A DNA stretch of 20,584 nucleotides from Balneolia bacterium (GTDB lineage Bacteria; Bacteroidota; Rhodothermia; Balneolales; Cyclonatronaceae): assembly GCA_003567135.1 (NCBI GenBank), contig PXAI01000311.1, positions 1 through 20,584 of the forward strand, written 5' to 3'. The notes under the pieces were generated by a model that was not told the origin of the DNA, did not search any database, and was given only the letters and a program-made list of their open reading frames with translations. This document shows positions 1 to 7,633 of this stretch, piece by piece. Position 1 is the stretch's first letter. Each line of letters starts with the position of its first letter. Both the position numbers and the translations under genes were made by a program.

Positions 1-354
1 CTCTACATATTCATCCGCCACGTACCCCACAAAAATCTCAAGCCCGAACTCGCCGAACAAATGGGCTACCTCGGTAATATCGTCTACAGCCTGATCCTGA
101 ACTGGCTCAAAGACGGAAAACCATCCATCGAATACATGGATTTCCTGAACACCAAACTGGCCGAAATCCAAAATCTCCCCGAAAGCGCCCTGGCCGGTCT
201 GCAAATCCACCCCAAAGATGTTAATGATATGGAGTTGATGGATACGGTGAGGTTGAAATTCAGGGATGAAGAGACGGGGGGAACCGTGTATTTACGGTAT
301 GATCGGGGAAGTGGAAAATGCAAGTACCATGATTTGGAAGGATTTGGGGCGTGA
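1..354 (+). CDS. Unrecognised protein, 3' part of a gene (5' end outside window)
   Basis: The reading frame is open from base 1 and ends at TGA 352-354, giving 117 residues. It reads LYIFIRHVPHKNLKPELAEQ before the first internal Met at 61, so the true start probably lies upstream of the window. I see no signal peptide, membrane segment or catalytic motif. The middle is helical and charged, and the end looks beta-like (residues about 75-110). I do not recognise the family. The base composition is odd: bases 1-180 are C-rich on this strand (60 C, 27 G by hand count), whereas 241-360 are G-rich (13 C, 44 G). The next gene downstream is a broken GxxExxY gene, so this may be an accessory patch. 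The frame itself is credible; the function is unknown. Confidence 0.55.
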   Translation, partial: LYIFIRHVPHKNLKPELAEQMGYLGNIVYSLILNWLKDGKPSIEYMDFLNTKLAEIQNLPESALAGLQIHPKDVNDMELMDTVRLKFRDEETGGTVYLRYDRGSGKCKYHDLEGFGA

Positions 355-509
355 TTTCCTGATTAGGGAGAAGAGGAAGAGAGGAGATTCAGGAATTTAT
401 TGGATTAATGCCTGAGTAGTACATGGTGGCCTTTGATAGTGATTCAGGCGCACATCAAAAATTTTTGGAAAAATTTGTAAGGATTTTTTGATTTGATGAT
501 TGTGGAAGT

Positions 510-899
510 ATGAAGTATCAGGAGTTAACACATCGAGTTATTGGCTGTGCCATGGAGGTTCATAAGTACCTTGGAAATGGTTTTCAGGAGAAAATATACC
601 AGCGGTGCCTGTCTATTGAGCTGAATATGAATAATATTGCTCACGAACAGGAAAAGGAGATGTTATTGCAGTAAAAAGGCTTCAACGTAGGAATGCGCAG
701 GGCCGATTTTTTCGTTGAAGAAAAAATCATGGTAGAAATTAAAGCCGTCATAGAATTAGACGACGCACACCTCGCCCAGGCTATGAATTACGTGGAAGCA
801 TACAATTTAGAAATTGGCCTGCTAATAAATTTCGGCTCCCCAAGCCTCCAGTTTAAACGAGTCCACAACAACAAAATCCTGAAAAAAAGGAAAAACTGA
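510..899 (+). pseudogene. GxxExxY family protein (PD-(D/E)XK-like), interrupted by a nonsense codon
   Basis: From ATG 510 the frame reads MKYQELTHRVIGCAMEVHKY and contains the family signature as GFQEKIY (residues 24-30). It stops at TAA 672-674 (codon 55). The same frame resumes immediately with KGFNVGMRRADFFVEEK and continues to TGA 897-899. The second half keeps the nuclease-like core (D in RADFFVEEK, then VEIKAV) and the usual ending LLINFGSPSLQFKRV. Total length is 129 codons counting the interrupting stop, close to the usual length of about 125-130. In relatives, as I recall them, the interrupted position is usually Tyr, so a one-base change from TAT or TAC to TAA explains the break. 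Re-initiation at ATG 693 would give only a 68-residue C-terminal piece. The family's function is not firmly established. A sequencing error is the main alternative. Confidence 0.85.
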
Positions 900-962
900 A
901 CACAGCAGCCTAAATATTGCAGATTTGACTACTGTCGATTTTAAAAAGTAAAAATTAGACCC

Positions 963-1019
963 ATTGTATCCGTTTACGGTGGATTTGAAAAATCCACCTA
1001 TCGCCGACTCCAATACAAT
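963..1019. repeat. Nested inverted repeat in the convergent intergenic gap
   Basis: A perfect 9-bp arm pair (GGTGGATTT 978-986, AAATCCACC 990-998, 3-nt spacer) sits inside an outer 7-bp pair (ATTGTAT 963-969, ATACAAT 1013-1019). It lies between the plus-strand GxxExxY pseudogene and the 3' end of the minus-strand ligand-binding protein gene. Neither strand has a T-run after the inner stem, so it is not a standard intrinsic terminator. It could be a REP/MITE-like dispersed palindrome or a bidirectional transcription-stopping structure. I see no second copy in this window. Confidence 0.5.
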
Positions 1020-1074
1020 CGCCCCAAACCGGCACCATCAAAATCAAGGCAATCCCCAACCCAATCCTTCCAAA

Positions 1075-2853
1075 TCAAGGTTGGATGACTTCCGGCCCCT
1101 GCCTCGTCAGCCTGATCGTCTCTATCCCAAGATTCACCTGGCCACCCTGGAAATCAAACAGCTGGTTCAATCCTCGCCAGGGTTCCATGTTGCGGAGGCC
1201 GTTGGCGAGGAGGGCAGGGTTTTTTACTTCGTTGAGCGTGCGGATGATGTAGTTGGCGTTGTCAAAGCCGATCATGGAGTAGAGGTCGGCGTCGCGGCCG
1301 AAACGGGCGCTGTATTCGGAGCGGAAGTTGCGCACGGCTTCGCTGCCTTCTTCACGGCGAAACACTTCCGGATAGATGATTCTGAAACGGTCAACGGCGT
1401 TGGATGAAAACGAATGTAATCCAAATTCGGAGGAGCCGATTACACGTGCCGGGCTGGACAGCCTGAGCAGGTCGGTTATCACCATGTCGATGAGGGTTGA
1501 GGCGCCGCCGCCGGTGAACGGCATGTAGAGCGCATCAAAGCGCTCGAGCGTGATGGTGGTATCAACGAGTTCGGGGTTTCCGCTAAAGTACTGTGTGTAG
1601 TCATCGACTTCGAAATTGCGGTCGCGGAAATTATCGGCGAAAAAGTGAACGAGCCTGCCGCCACGACGCAACACTTCCTCAGAAAAAGCGGCTGCAGATT
1701 CCATCCCAAGCGAGTTTTCATCTACGATGACTGAAAAGCTGCGGTAGCCCTGTCTTTCCATCGCCATACGGGCCATTGCGCGGCCGCGTTCACGGAATGT
1801 CGGGTTTGCCTGGAACATAAACGAGTTGGACTTTCCGAGGATCTCGGAGTTGGCAAGTGGGGCAATCAGCGGAATCTGATACGTGTTGGCCAGCGCCGCA
1901 AGCACTTCGGCATCCTCACTGAAGAGTGGACCGATCATGGCATCAATGTTGTGATCCCAGATAAGCTGATGAAATAGATCCTCAACTTCGTCATCTTCCT
2001 CTTTTTGGGCATGATGCAGAATTACGTTTGGCGCGTCGCCCAGCGCGTTATGCTGCTCTATCGCCAGCAAAACGCCGAAATAAATAGCGCGGCTCACTTC
2101 AAAAATATCAGACTGACGATCCTGCTGCGGTAATATAAGGCCGATGTTATAGGTGATTTCCTCTGGCGCGCTGAGGTTGCCTTCCGGGTTTAGTCTTGTC
2201 GCGTTAACCCGGTTTGAAGTGGCAGCCTGACGTATCCGCTGAATTTCATTCTCATGACTGCTTCCAAGCTGAAGCTCCGCCATTTTAACAAAACGCTGAG
2301 CTGTTTCAGACGGATGAATCCGGACTCCATCATTCAGAAGCCTTGATTTTGCCGAAATGCGTGAAGCTGAAAAAACGGCATTTTTTCGCTCAGCTACGGT
2401 AAGAAAACGGCTGAACTGATTGAAATAACGGTTCGCCTGATCGCGGACTGAACGGTTGTAGCCTGACTGATGCAGTTCGTCCAGAATGTCGAATGCAACG
2501 CCGTAATTGCGCGAATGAAGCATCGTCAGAGCAAAGGTGAGGCCGGCTTCATGGCGGATATCCTCCGGAAGGGAAGGATCAGTACGCAGATTGCTGAGAA
2601 CCTGTCCGGCGGCGGTGTATCCGGCCGTGTTGTAGAACGATTTACCCAGAAACAGACGCGCCTCGGGCGAATCCAGATTTTCCAGAATGGCGATGGCATC
2701 ATCATATTCGCCAACTTCAAAATGAGCGATAGCCTCATTAAAGCGCTGATCTGCCTGAGCCAAAACGGTAGTGTGCAGAAAAAGCATCACCAATAGAGTG
2801 ATCAGTAATCCGGATTTTACCGGTAAGCGGTGTAAGCTTCTGGTGTAGTTCAT
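1075..2853 (-). CDS. Exported TPR plus LivK/LpoA-like periplasmic ligand-binding protein
   Basis: From ATG 2853 the product is 592 residues. I chose this start over the longer frame (to 3015) because it begins a textbook signal peptide: MNYTRSLHRLPVK, a hydrophobic run at residues 14-30, then cleavage near VLA-QAD. Residues about 34-160 form TPR-like helical pairs (FNEAIAHFEVGEYDDAIAIL and following). Residues about 233-592 are a type I periplasmic-binding fold of the branched-chain amino-acid receptor class, starting YNIGLILPQQ and including DAMIGPLFSEDAEVL and IPLIAPLA. This architecture resembles LpoA, the outer-membrane activator of penicillin-binding proteins, and TPR-bearing ABC receptor proteins. 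There is no lipobox Cys after the signal, so a soluble periplasmic form is expected. No permease or ATPase genes are adjacent, which argues against a simple transporter receptor. The ligand is unknown. It is the last gene of the minus block, 193 bp after guaA with no visible terminator between them. Confidence 0.8.
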   Translation of the reverse strand: MNYTRSLHRLPVKSGLLITLLVMLFLHTTVLAQADQRFNEAIAHFEVGEYDDAIAILENLDSPEARLFLGKSFYNTAGYTAAGQVLSNLRTDPSLPEDIRHEAGLTFALTMLHSRNYGVAFDILDELHQSGYNRSVRDQANRYFNQFSRFLTVAERKNAVFSASRISAKSRLLNDGVRIHPSETAQRFVKMAELQLGSSHENEIQRIRQAATSNRVNATRLNPEGNLSAPEEITYNIGLILPQQDRQSDIFEVSRAIYFGVLLAIEQHNALGDAPNVILHHAQKEEDDEVEDLFHQLIWDHNIDAMIGPLFSEDAEVLAALANTYQIPLIAPLANSEILGKSNSFMFQANPTFRERGRAMARMAMERQGYRSFSVIVDENSLGMESAAAFSEEVLRRGGRLVHFFADNFRDRNFEVDDYTQYFSGNPELVDTTITLERFDALYMPFTGGGASTLIDMVITDLLRLSSPARVIGSSEFGLHSFSSNAVDRFRIIYPEVFRREEGSEAVRNFRSEYSARFGRDADLYSMIGFDNANYIIRTLNEVKNPALLANGLRNMEPWRGLNQLFDFQGGQVNLGIETIRLTRQGPEVIQP

Positions 2854-3046
2854 GATACTGTGGTTAAATTGCTGAAATGGCCGATTATGAATGATGATAT
2901 ATGCCTGCAAGATGCAACGTTTATGATACGGAAAAATTTGCATTAGGGGAGAGTGGCTAATTGCCGTTATGTGTATACCGTGACACAGGGTTTTAGTTGT
3001 AGAAACGCCATGCATGTCGTCTCTGCATCTAAATTCTTTCAGAACT

Positions 3047-4594
3047 CTACTCCCATTCGATGGTCGATGGCGGCTTCGAGCTGATATCGTAGACCACCCG
3101 GTTTATTCCGCGCACCTCGTTTATGATGCGGTTTGATACGTGGCCGAGAAACTCATGCGGAAGATGCGCGAAATCGGCGGTCATTCCATCCACGCTGGTT
3201 ACGGCGCGTATGGCGGCGGTGTATTCGTAAGTGCGTTCATCGCCCATTACGCCAACGCTCTTCACCGGAAGCAGCACGACCAGCGCCTGCCACGTTTTAT
3301 CGTACAGCCCGGTGCTTTTAAGTTCATCGATAAAAATGGCGTCAGCTTCACGAAGCAGATCCAGTTTTTCACGGGTGAGGTCTCCCAAAACCCTGATTCC
3401 GAGTCCGGGCCCGGGGAAAGGGTGGCGCATCAAAAATGATTCGGGGATGCCCAGTCCACGACCGACTGAGCGGACTTCATCCTTAAACAGCTCCCGCATG
3501 GGTTCGAGCAGTTTGAGGTTCATTTTTTCCGGCAATCCGCCCACGTTGTGATGCGATTTTATCGTAGCCGACGGCCCTTTGAACGAAACGCTCTCGATGA
3601 CATCGGGATACAGCGTACCCTGCGCGAGATAGGTATAGGATTTGTCGTCAGATACCTCATCATCAAAAACATCAATAAACGTATTGCCGATTATTTTTCG
3701 CTTTTTCTCGGGATCAGAAACGCCCTTCAGGTTATCCAGAAAGCGATCGGAGGCATCGACGCCGCGGACGGGCAGTTCGAGTACGTTCCGGTACATATCC
3801 AGAACCTGCTGAAATTCATTTTTTCGGAGCAGGCCGTTATCCACAAAAACACAGAGCAGCTGATCGCCGATGGCGCGGTGAATCAGCGTTGCGGTTACGG
3901 TTGAATCCACGCCGCCGGAAAGGCCGCAGATTACCTTATTATTGCCAACCTGCTCTCTGATCCGGGCGATGTTTTCCTCAATAAAAGCAGCCGGAGTCCA
4001 GTCGCCGGTTAGGCCGCATATTTTTATGGCGAAGTTTGACAGAATTTCGCTCCCGTGAACGGTGTGTACGACCTCAGGATGAAACTGTACGCCGTAAATC
4101 TGTTCTTCGCGGTGTCTGACGGCCGCAACGGGCGCGTTTTTGGTATGTGCGATAATTTCGTACTCATCAGGCAGGTCGTTCAGTTTATCGCCGTGACTCA
4201 TCCAAACCTGGCTGTCCTGCGGGATATTTTCCAGAATCTGCGCAGGATTATCAATGATTAGTTTGGCTCGTCCGAATTCCCGTTTGTCGCTTTTCGCCAC
4301 GCTGCCGGGCCTGGAAATGTGGGAGAGAAGCTGAAGTCCGTAGCAGATACCAAGAACCGGTACCTCAAAACTGAAGATTTCCGTGTTAAGCTCCGGCGCG
4401 TTCTGATCGTTTACGCTCATCGGTCCGCCGGAAAGAATAATGCCTTTAGGGGGATGAGCTCTGAACGGATCGAGCGGGGCGTTGAAGGGATGGATTTCGC
4501 AATAGATGCGAAGTTCGCGGATTCTGCGGGCGATCAGCTGCGTGTACTGCGAGCCGTAATCAAGAATTAAAATCCATTCGTGCTGCGATTGCAT
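3047..4594 (-). CDS. guaA: GMP synthase (glutamine-hydrolysing)
   Basis: Catalyses XMP + glutamine + ATP to GMP, the last step of guanine nucleotide synthesis; cytosolic. The 515 residues match the usual full length. The N-terminal class I glutamine amidotransferase starts at ILILDYGSQYTQLIARRIRE. Its nucleophile is Cys84 (LGICYGLQLL), with His172 and Glu174 in GVQFHPEV. The ATP pyrophosphatase P-loop is SGGVDS at residues 226-231. The C-terminal dimerisation domain ends in the conserved SKPPSTIEWE. The start ATG gives the standard N-terminus. Its 5' gap is tight: the gcvH terminator T-run ends only about 25 bp before the guaA start codon, so its promoter must overlap that terminator or guaA depends on read-through. 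No guaB is adjacent. Confidence 0.98.
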   Translation of the reverse strand: MQSQHEWILILDYGSQYTQLIARRIRELRIYCEIHPFNAPLDPFRAHPPKGIILSGGPMSVNDQNAPELNTEIFSFEVPVLGICYGLQLLSHISRPGSVAKSDKREFGRAKLIIDNPAQILENIPQDSQVWMSHGDKLNDLPDEYEIIAHTKNAPVAAVRHREEQIYGVQFHPEVVHTVHGSEILSNFAIKICGLTGDWTPAAFIEENIARIREQVGNNKVICGLSGGVDSTVTATLIHRAIGDQLLCVFVDNGLLRKNEFQQVLDMYRNVLELPVRGVDASDRFLDNLKGVSDPEKKRKIIGNTFIDVFDDEVSDDKSYTYLAQGTLYPDVIESVSFKGPSATIKSHHNVGGLPEKMNLKLLEPMRELFKDEVRSVGRGLGIPESFLMRHPFPGPGLGIRVLGDLTREKLDLLREADAIFIDELKSTGLYDKTWQALVVLLPVKSVGVMGDERTYEYTAAIRAVTSVDGMTADFAHLPHEFLGHVSNRIINEVRGINRVVYDISSKPPSTIEWE

Positions 4595-4618
4595 GGTCTT
4601 GAGTGTAGAAAATGAGCA

Positions 4619-4652
4619 ATAAAAAAAGCCGGCACATCCTGATACCGGCTTT
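4619..4652 (-). terminator. Intrinsic terminator after gcvH
   Basis: Read on the minus strand, an 8-bp stem AAAGCCGG / CCGGCTTT (arms 4652-4645 and 4632-4625, 12-nt loop) runs directly into a seven-T stretch, four of which lie beyond the stem. It lies 46 bp after the gcvH stop, closing the efp-accB-accC-gcvH run and separating it from guaA. Confidence 0.85.
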
Positions 4653-4697
4653 AAAGTTTAGAAAGCGGCTGTAAAAAAGCCCCGACTGGCCGTGGAA

Positions 4698-5075
4698 TCA
4701 GATGATTTCCTGGTACGCATCTGCGCTCATCAGTGATTCAAGCTCAGAAGTATCCGATACCTTGATCTTAACGAGCCATCCATCTTCATAGGGACTGTCG
4801 TTTACGGCTTCCGGATTATCGGCGAGGTTTTCGTTTACTTCGCTTACTTCGCCGGCAATCGGCATAAAAAGTTCTGAAACCGTTTTTACGGCCTCAATAT
4901 TTCCGAAAACTTCATCTTTTTCAAAGCTGTCGCCTTCATCAGGCAGTTCAACAAAAACGATATCGCCAAGTTCCCCCTGGGCGAAATCCGTAATGCCTAC
5001 CGTTGCCGTCCCGTCGCCGTTGTCACGAACCCATTCGTGCTCTTTGGTGTATTTCAGTTCCGATGGGAAATTCAT
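4698..5075 (-). CDS. gcvH: Glycine cleavage system H protein (lipoyl carrier)
   Basis: Carries the aminomethyl group of glycine on a lipoyl arm between the P, T and L proteins. It can also relay lipoate to other enzymes in some bacteria. The 125 residues are the standard length, and the start (FPSELKYTKEHEW) is typical. The lipoylated lysine is Lys64 in IEAVKTVSELFMP, and GITDFAQGELGDIV is the conserved beta-barrel core. The start codon overlaps the accC stop (ATGA, bases 5072-5075), so it is probably translated by coupling with accC. No gcvP or gcvT is in the window. Its place directly after the biotin carboxylase genes rather than with gcvTP is unusual. Confidence 0.97.
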   Translation of the reverse strand: MNFPSELKYTKEHEWVRDNGDGTATVGITDFAQGELGDIVFVELPDEGDSFEKDEVFGNIEAVKTVSELFMPIAGEVSEVNENLADNPEAVNDSPYEDGWLVKIKVSDTSELESLMSADAYQEII

Positions 5076-6430
5076 GGTGTGTTAATATTAGGATTGAATT
5101 TAAAATGTTTTTCAAGATAGTTCGTATCAAAATTCCCGCTGATAAAATTCGGGTCATCCAGCAGCTGGATGTGATACGGAATCGTAGTTTTAATACCTTC
5201 GATGACAAATTCCTCGAGCGAGCGCCGCATTTTAGCGATGGCGTCTTTTCTGGTTGGTGCGCTCACAATCAGCTTTGCGATCATGGAGTCGTAATTTGGC
5301 GGAACGCGGTAGCCCTGATATGCATGCGTATCCACGCGAACGCCACGGCCGCCCGGCATATTAAAGACGGTGATTTCACCGGCAGAAGGGCGAAATCCTT
5401 TTTCAGGATCTTCCGCATTAATCCGGCATTCGATAGCGTGACCACGAATCTTCAGTTCTCTGTTACGTAGCGGCTCGCCGTAGGCAATCTCAATCTGATT
5501 CTGAATAAGATCATAACGCGCAACTTCTTCAGTTACAGGATGCTCCACCTGAATACGGGTGTTCATCTCCATGAAGTAGAATTCGTTGTTTTTATCCACG
5601 AGAAACTCCACAGTTCCGGCGCCTTCGTAGTTTACGGTCTCGGCAGCGCGAATGGCGGCTTTACCCATTTTCTCACGCAGCTCGGGCGTCATGAGCGGGG
5701 AAGGGGCTTCCTCAAGAATTTTCTGATGGCGACGCTGCATCGAGCAGTCACGCTCACCCAGATGGGTGATAAATCCGTGTCGGTCACCTAAAACCTGAAT
5801 CTCCACATGACGCGGATTTTCAATGTATTTTTCGATATAAACTTCGGGGTTGCCAAATGCGCTTCCAGCTTCCTGACGCGCAGAATCGAAGTTACGCTTG
5901 AAGTCTGATGCTTCGCGAACAATCCTCATGCCGCGTCCGCCGCCACCGGCGGTAGCTTTAATAATTACAGGATAGCCCACTTCTTCAGCCACTTTCATAG
6001 CAAGCTTCAGGTCGGAGATATTTCCGTCACTACCCGGAACTACAGGCACGCCATACTTGATCATGTTTTCCTTGGCAGTGGATTTATCACCCATCTGGGA
6101 AATCATGTCGGGAGAGGGGCCAATAAACTTGATGTTGTGTTCCTGGCAAATCCGCGAGAATTCGGCGTTTTCTGCCAGAAATCCGTATCCGGGATGAATA
6201 GCTTCGGCATTGGTAACTTCGGCGGCAGCAATCAGCCTGGGAATTTTCAGGTAGCTTTCTTTCGAAGCAGGCGGGCCGATACAAACCGCTTCATCCGCGA
6301 AGCGAACATGCAGGCTGTTGGCATCCGCAGTGGAATAAACCGCCACTGTTTTGATGCCCATTTCCTTACATGTGCGGATTACACGAAGCGCGATTTCGCC
6401 TCTGTTGGCAATAAGGATTTTCTTAAACAT
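5072..6430 (-). CDS. accC: Acetyl-CoA carboxylase, biotin carboxylase subunit
   Basis: Carboxylates the biotin on BCCP using ATP and bicarbonate, the first half-reaction of malonyl-CoA synthesis for fatty acids. At 452 residues it is the normal length for the stand-alone subunit. Visible landmarks: N-terminal MFKKILIANRGEIALRVIRT; ATP-grasp glycine loop GGGGRGMR (about 162-169); Cys230 and Lys237 around RDCSMQRRHQK; and metal/active-site residues Glu288, Asn290, Arg292 and Glu296 in MEMNTRIQVEHP. It starts 18 bp after accB with no strong ribosome site, and its TGA overlaps the gcvH ATG. The pairing with accB and the lack of a fused biotinyl domain argue for acetyl-CoA carboxylase rather than pyruvate or propionyl-CoA carboxylase. 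Confidence 0.97.
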   Translation of the reverse strand: MFKKILIANRGEIALRVIRTCKEMGIKTVAVYSTADANSLHVRFADEAVCIGPPASKESYLKIPRLIAAAEVTNAEAIHPGYGFLAENAEFSRICQEHNIKFIGPSPDMISQMGDKSTAKENMIKYGVPVVPGSDGNISDLKLAMKVAEEVGYPVIIKATAGGGGRGMRIVREASDFKRNFDSARQEAGSAFGNPEVYIEKYIENPRHVEIQVLGDRHGFITHLGERDCSMQRRHQKILEEAPSPLMTPELREKMGKAAIRAAETVNYEGAGTVEFLVDKNNEFYFMEMNTRIQVEHPVTEEVARYDLIQNQIEIAYGEPLRNRELKIRGHAIECRINAEDPEKGFRPSAGEITVFNMPGGRGVRVDTHAYQGYRVPPNYDSMIAKLIVSAPTRKDAIAKMRRSLEEFVIEGIKTTIPYHIQLLDDPNFISGNFDTNYLEKHFKFNPNINTP

Positions 6431-6448
6431 AAAAGTCAGTTAGTCGAA

Positions 6449-6913
6449 TCAGGATGGTTGAATGAGGAACAGCGGCTGATCGAACTCAACCGGCTGGGCG
6501 TTATCGACGAGCACTTTCGTGATGGTGCCGCTAACTTCAGCTTCAATTTCATTCATGATTTTCATCGCTTCCACGATACAGAGAACGTCGCCTTTCTTTA
6601 CAGTCTGGCCAACCTTAACGTATGGCGGATCTTCAGGAGACGGGGATGAGTAAAATGTTCCGACGATGGGCGATTTAATCGTTTCACCGGAGGTGTCATC
6701 CGCTTTGTGTGCCGCTTTATCCTGAGCTGGTGCGGCAGCCGGAGTCTGCTGTGGTGCCGCCTGTGCCGGTGGAGCGTAATAAACCTGCTCCTGAGCGGGC
6801 TGCGGCTTGTTTTTCTTAATACTTATTTTGAATTCACCTTCTTCAATAGACACCTCATCGACTTCACTGTCTGAAATCATGGTGAGAAGGTTTTTGATCA
6901 GTTTTAAGTCCAT
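6449..6913 (-). CDS. accB: Acetyl-CoA carboxylase biotin carboxyl carrier protein
   Basis: Small acidic carrier whose biotin shuttles carboxyl groups from AccC to the carboxyltransferase. It has 154 residues: an N-terminal helical part (MDLKLIKNLLTMISDSEVDE); a proline/alanine/glutamine linker at about 37-66 that lets the domain swing; and a C-terminal biotinyl domain at about 78-154 with the modified lysine Lys118 in the EAMKIMNE motif. It follows efp by 13 bp and precedes accC by 18 bp, in the same operon. A good ribosome site (AGAGGA, 6924-6919) lies 5 nt before the ATG, one of the few clear ones in the window. Confidence 0.97.
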   Translation of the reverse strand: MDLKLIKNLLTMISDSEVDEVSIEEGEFKISIKKNKPQPAQEQVYYAPPAQAAPQQTPAAAPAQDKAAHKADDTSGETIKSPIVGTFYSSPSPEDPPYVKVGQTVKKGDVLCIVEAMKIMNEIEAEVSGTITKVLVDNAQPVEFDQPLFLIQPS

Positions 6914-6918
6914 AAATA

Positions 6919-6924
6919 TCCTCT
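6919..6924 (-). promoter_or_regulatory. Shine-Dalgarno site of accB
   Basis: Read on the minus strand the sequence is AGAGGA, 5 nt upstream of the accB ATG. Most other starts in this window, such as efp, accC, metG and ugd, lack such a site, so it may give accB a higher translation rate than its operon neighbours, as expected for a carrier protein. Confidence 0.55.
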
Positions 6925-6926
6925 AA

Positions 6927-7502
6927 TTAATCGTTTTTGACCCGTTCTGAGTATGATGAGTTCCGGGTATCAACTTTAAGTTTATCCCCTTGGTTAATAA
7001 AAAGCGGTACCTGAATTACAGCACCGGTTTCAAGCGTGGCCGGTTTTGATCCGCCCTGAGCGGTATCACCCTTAATTCCCGGATCGGTTTGCGTAACCTC
7101 GAGAGCTACGTGATCGGGAAGTTCGGTGAAAAGGATTTTATCCTCTTCGGCATTTACCACCATTGTTACTTCCTGGCTTTCTTTCATGAACTCTGGTTTG
7201 TCCACGAGTTCCGGCATCAGGCCGACCTGATCAAAGGTTTCGGTGTGCATAAAGTGATACAGCGAACCATCGTTATATAGAAACTGGTAGGGATGACGTT
7301 CAACACGAATGGCCTCAGCTGATTCGCCTGACCTGAACGTTTTGTCGAGCACTTTGCCGGATTCAACTCCTTTGAGCTTGGTGCGAACAAATGCGGCACC
7401 TTTTCCCGGTTTTACGTGCTGAAATTCAATAATAGTAAACAACTGTCCATTCAGCTTGATGGTCAGACCGTTTCTGAAATCAGCTGTTGTGATCTTTGGC
7501 AT
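6927..7502 (-). CDS. efp: Translation elongation factor P
   Basis: Binds the ribosome between the P and E sites and relieves stalling at consecutive prolines. The 191 residues form three beta-barrel domains, as usual. The tip loop reads HVKPGKGAAFVR, with Lys34 at the position that is beta-lysylated in E. coli rather than the Arg that is rhamnosylated in other groups. The C-terminal OB domain ends LKVDTRNSSYSERVKND, close to the family ending. No modifying enzyme gene (epmA, epmB or earP) is nearby. It heads the efp-accB-accC-gcvH run, with a 131-bp A/T-rich gap before it that probably holds the promoter. Confidence 0.97.
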   Translation of the reverse strand: MPKITTADFRNGLTIKLNGQLFTIIEFQHVKPGKGAAFVRTKLKGVESGKVLDKTFRSGESAEAIRVERHPYQFLYNDGSLYHFMHTETFDQVGLMPELVDKPEFMKESQEVTMVVNAEEDKILFTELPDHVALEVTQTDPGIKGDTAQGGSKPATLETGAVIQVPLFINQGDKLKVDTRNSSYSERVKND

Positions 7503-7633
7503 AAAAGAATTTTAAATGATTTGTTCTGTTATAAATAGTGCCTGAAAATAAAGCTTATTCCATAATACTGCACCAAAAAAGAAACATCGTTTATAATATA
7601 ATCGACTGTATGAGAATTAAAAATGTTGACCCG

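Noticed and set aside
459..476. Palindromic AAATTTTT / AAAAATTT
   Set aside because: Pure A/T, 2-nt spacer that cannot form a hairpin, likely chance in an A/T-rich gap.
2854..3015. 54-residue N-terminal extension of the ligand-binding protein
   Set aside because: It would bury the signal peptide behind a Cys/His-rich stretch unlike any leader; the internal ATG at 2853 gives a proper signal peptide.
6137..6649. 170-residue plus-strand frame across accC and accB
   Set aside because: Overlaps two unmistakable carboxylase genes on the other strand.
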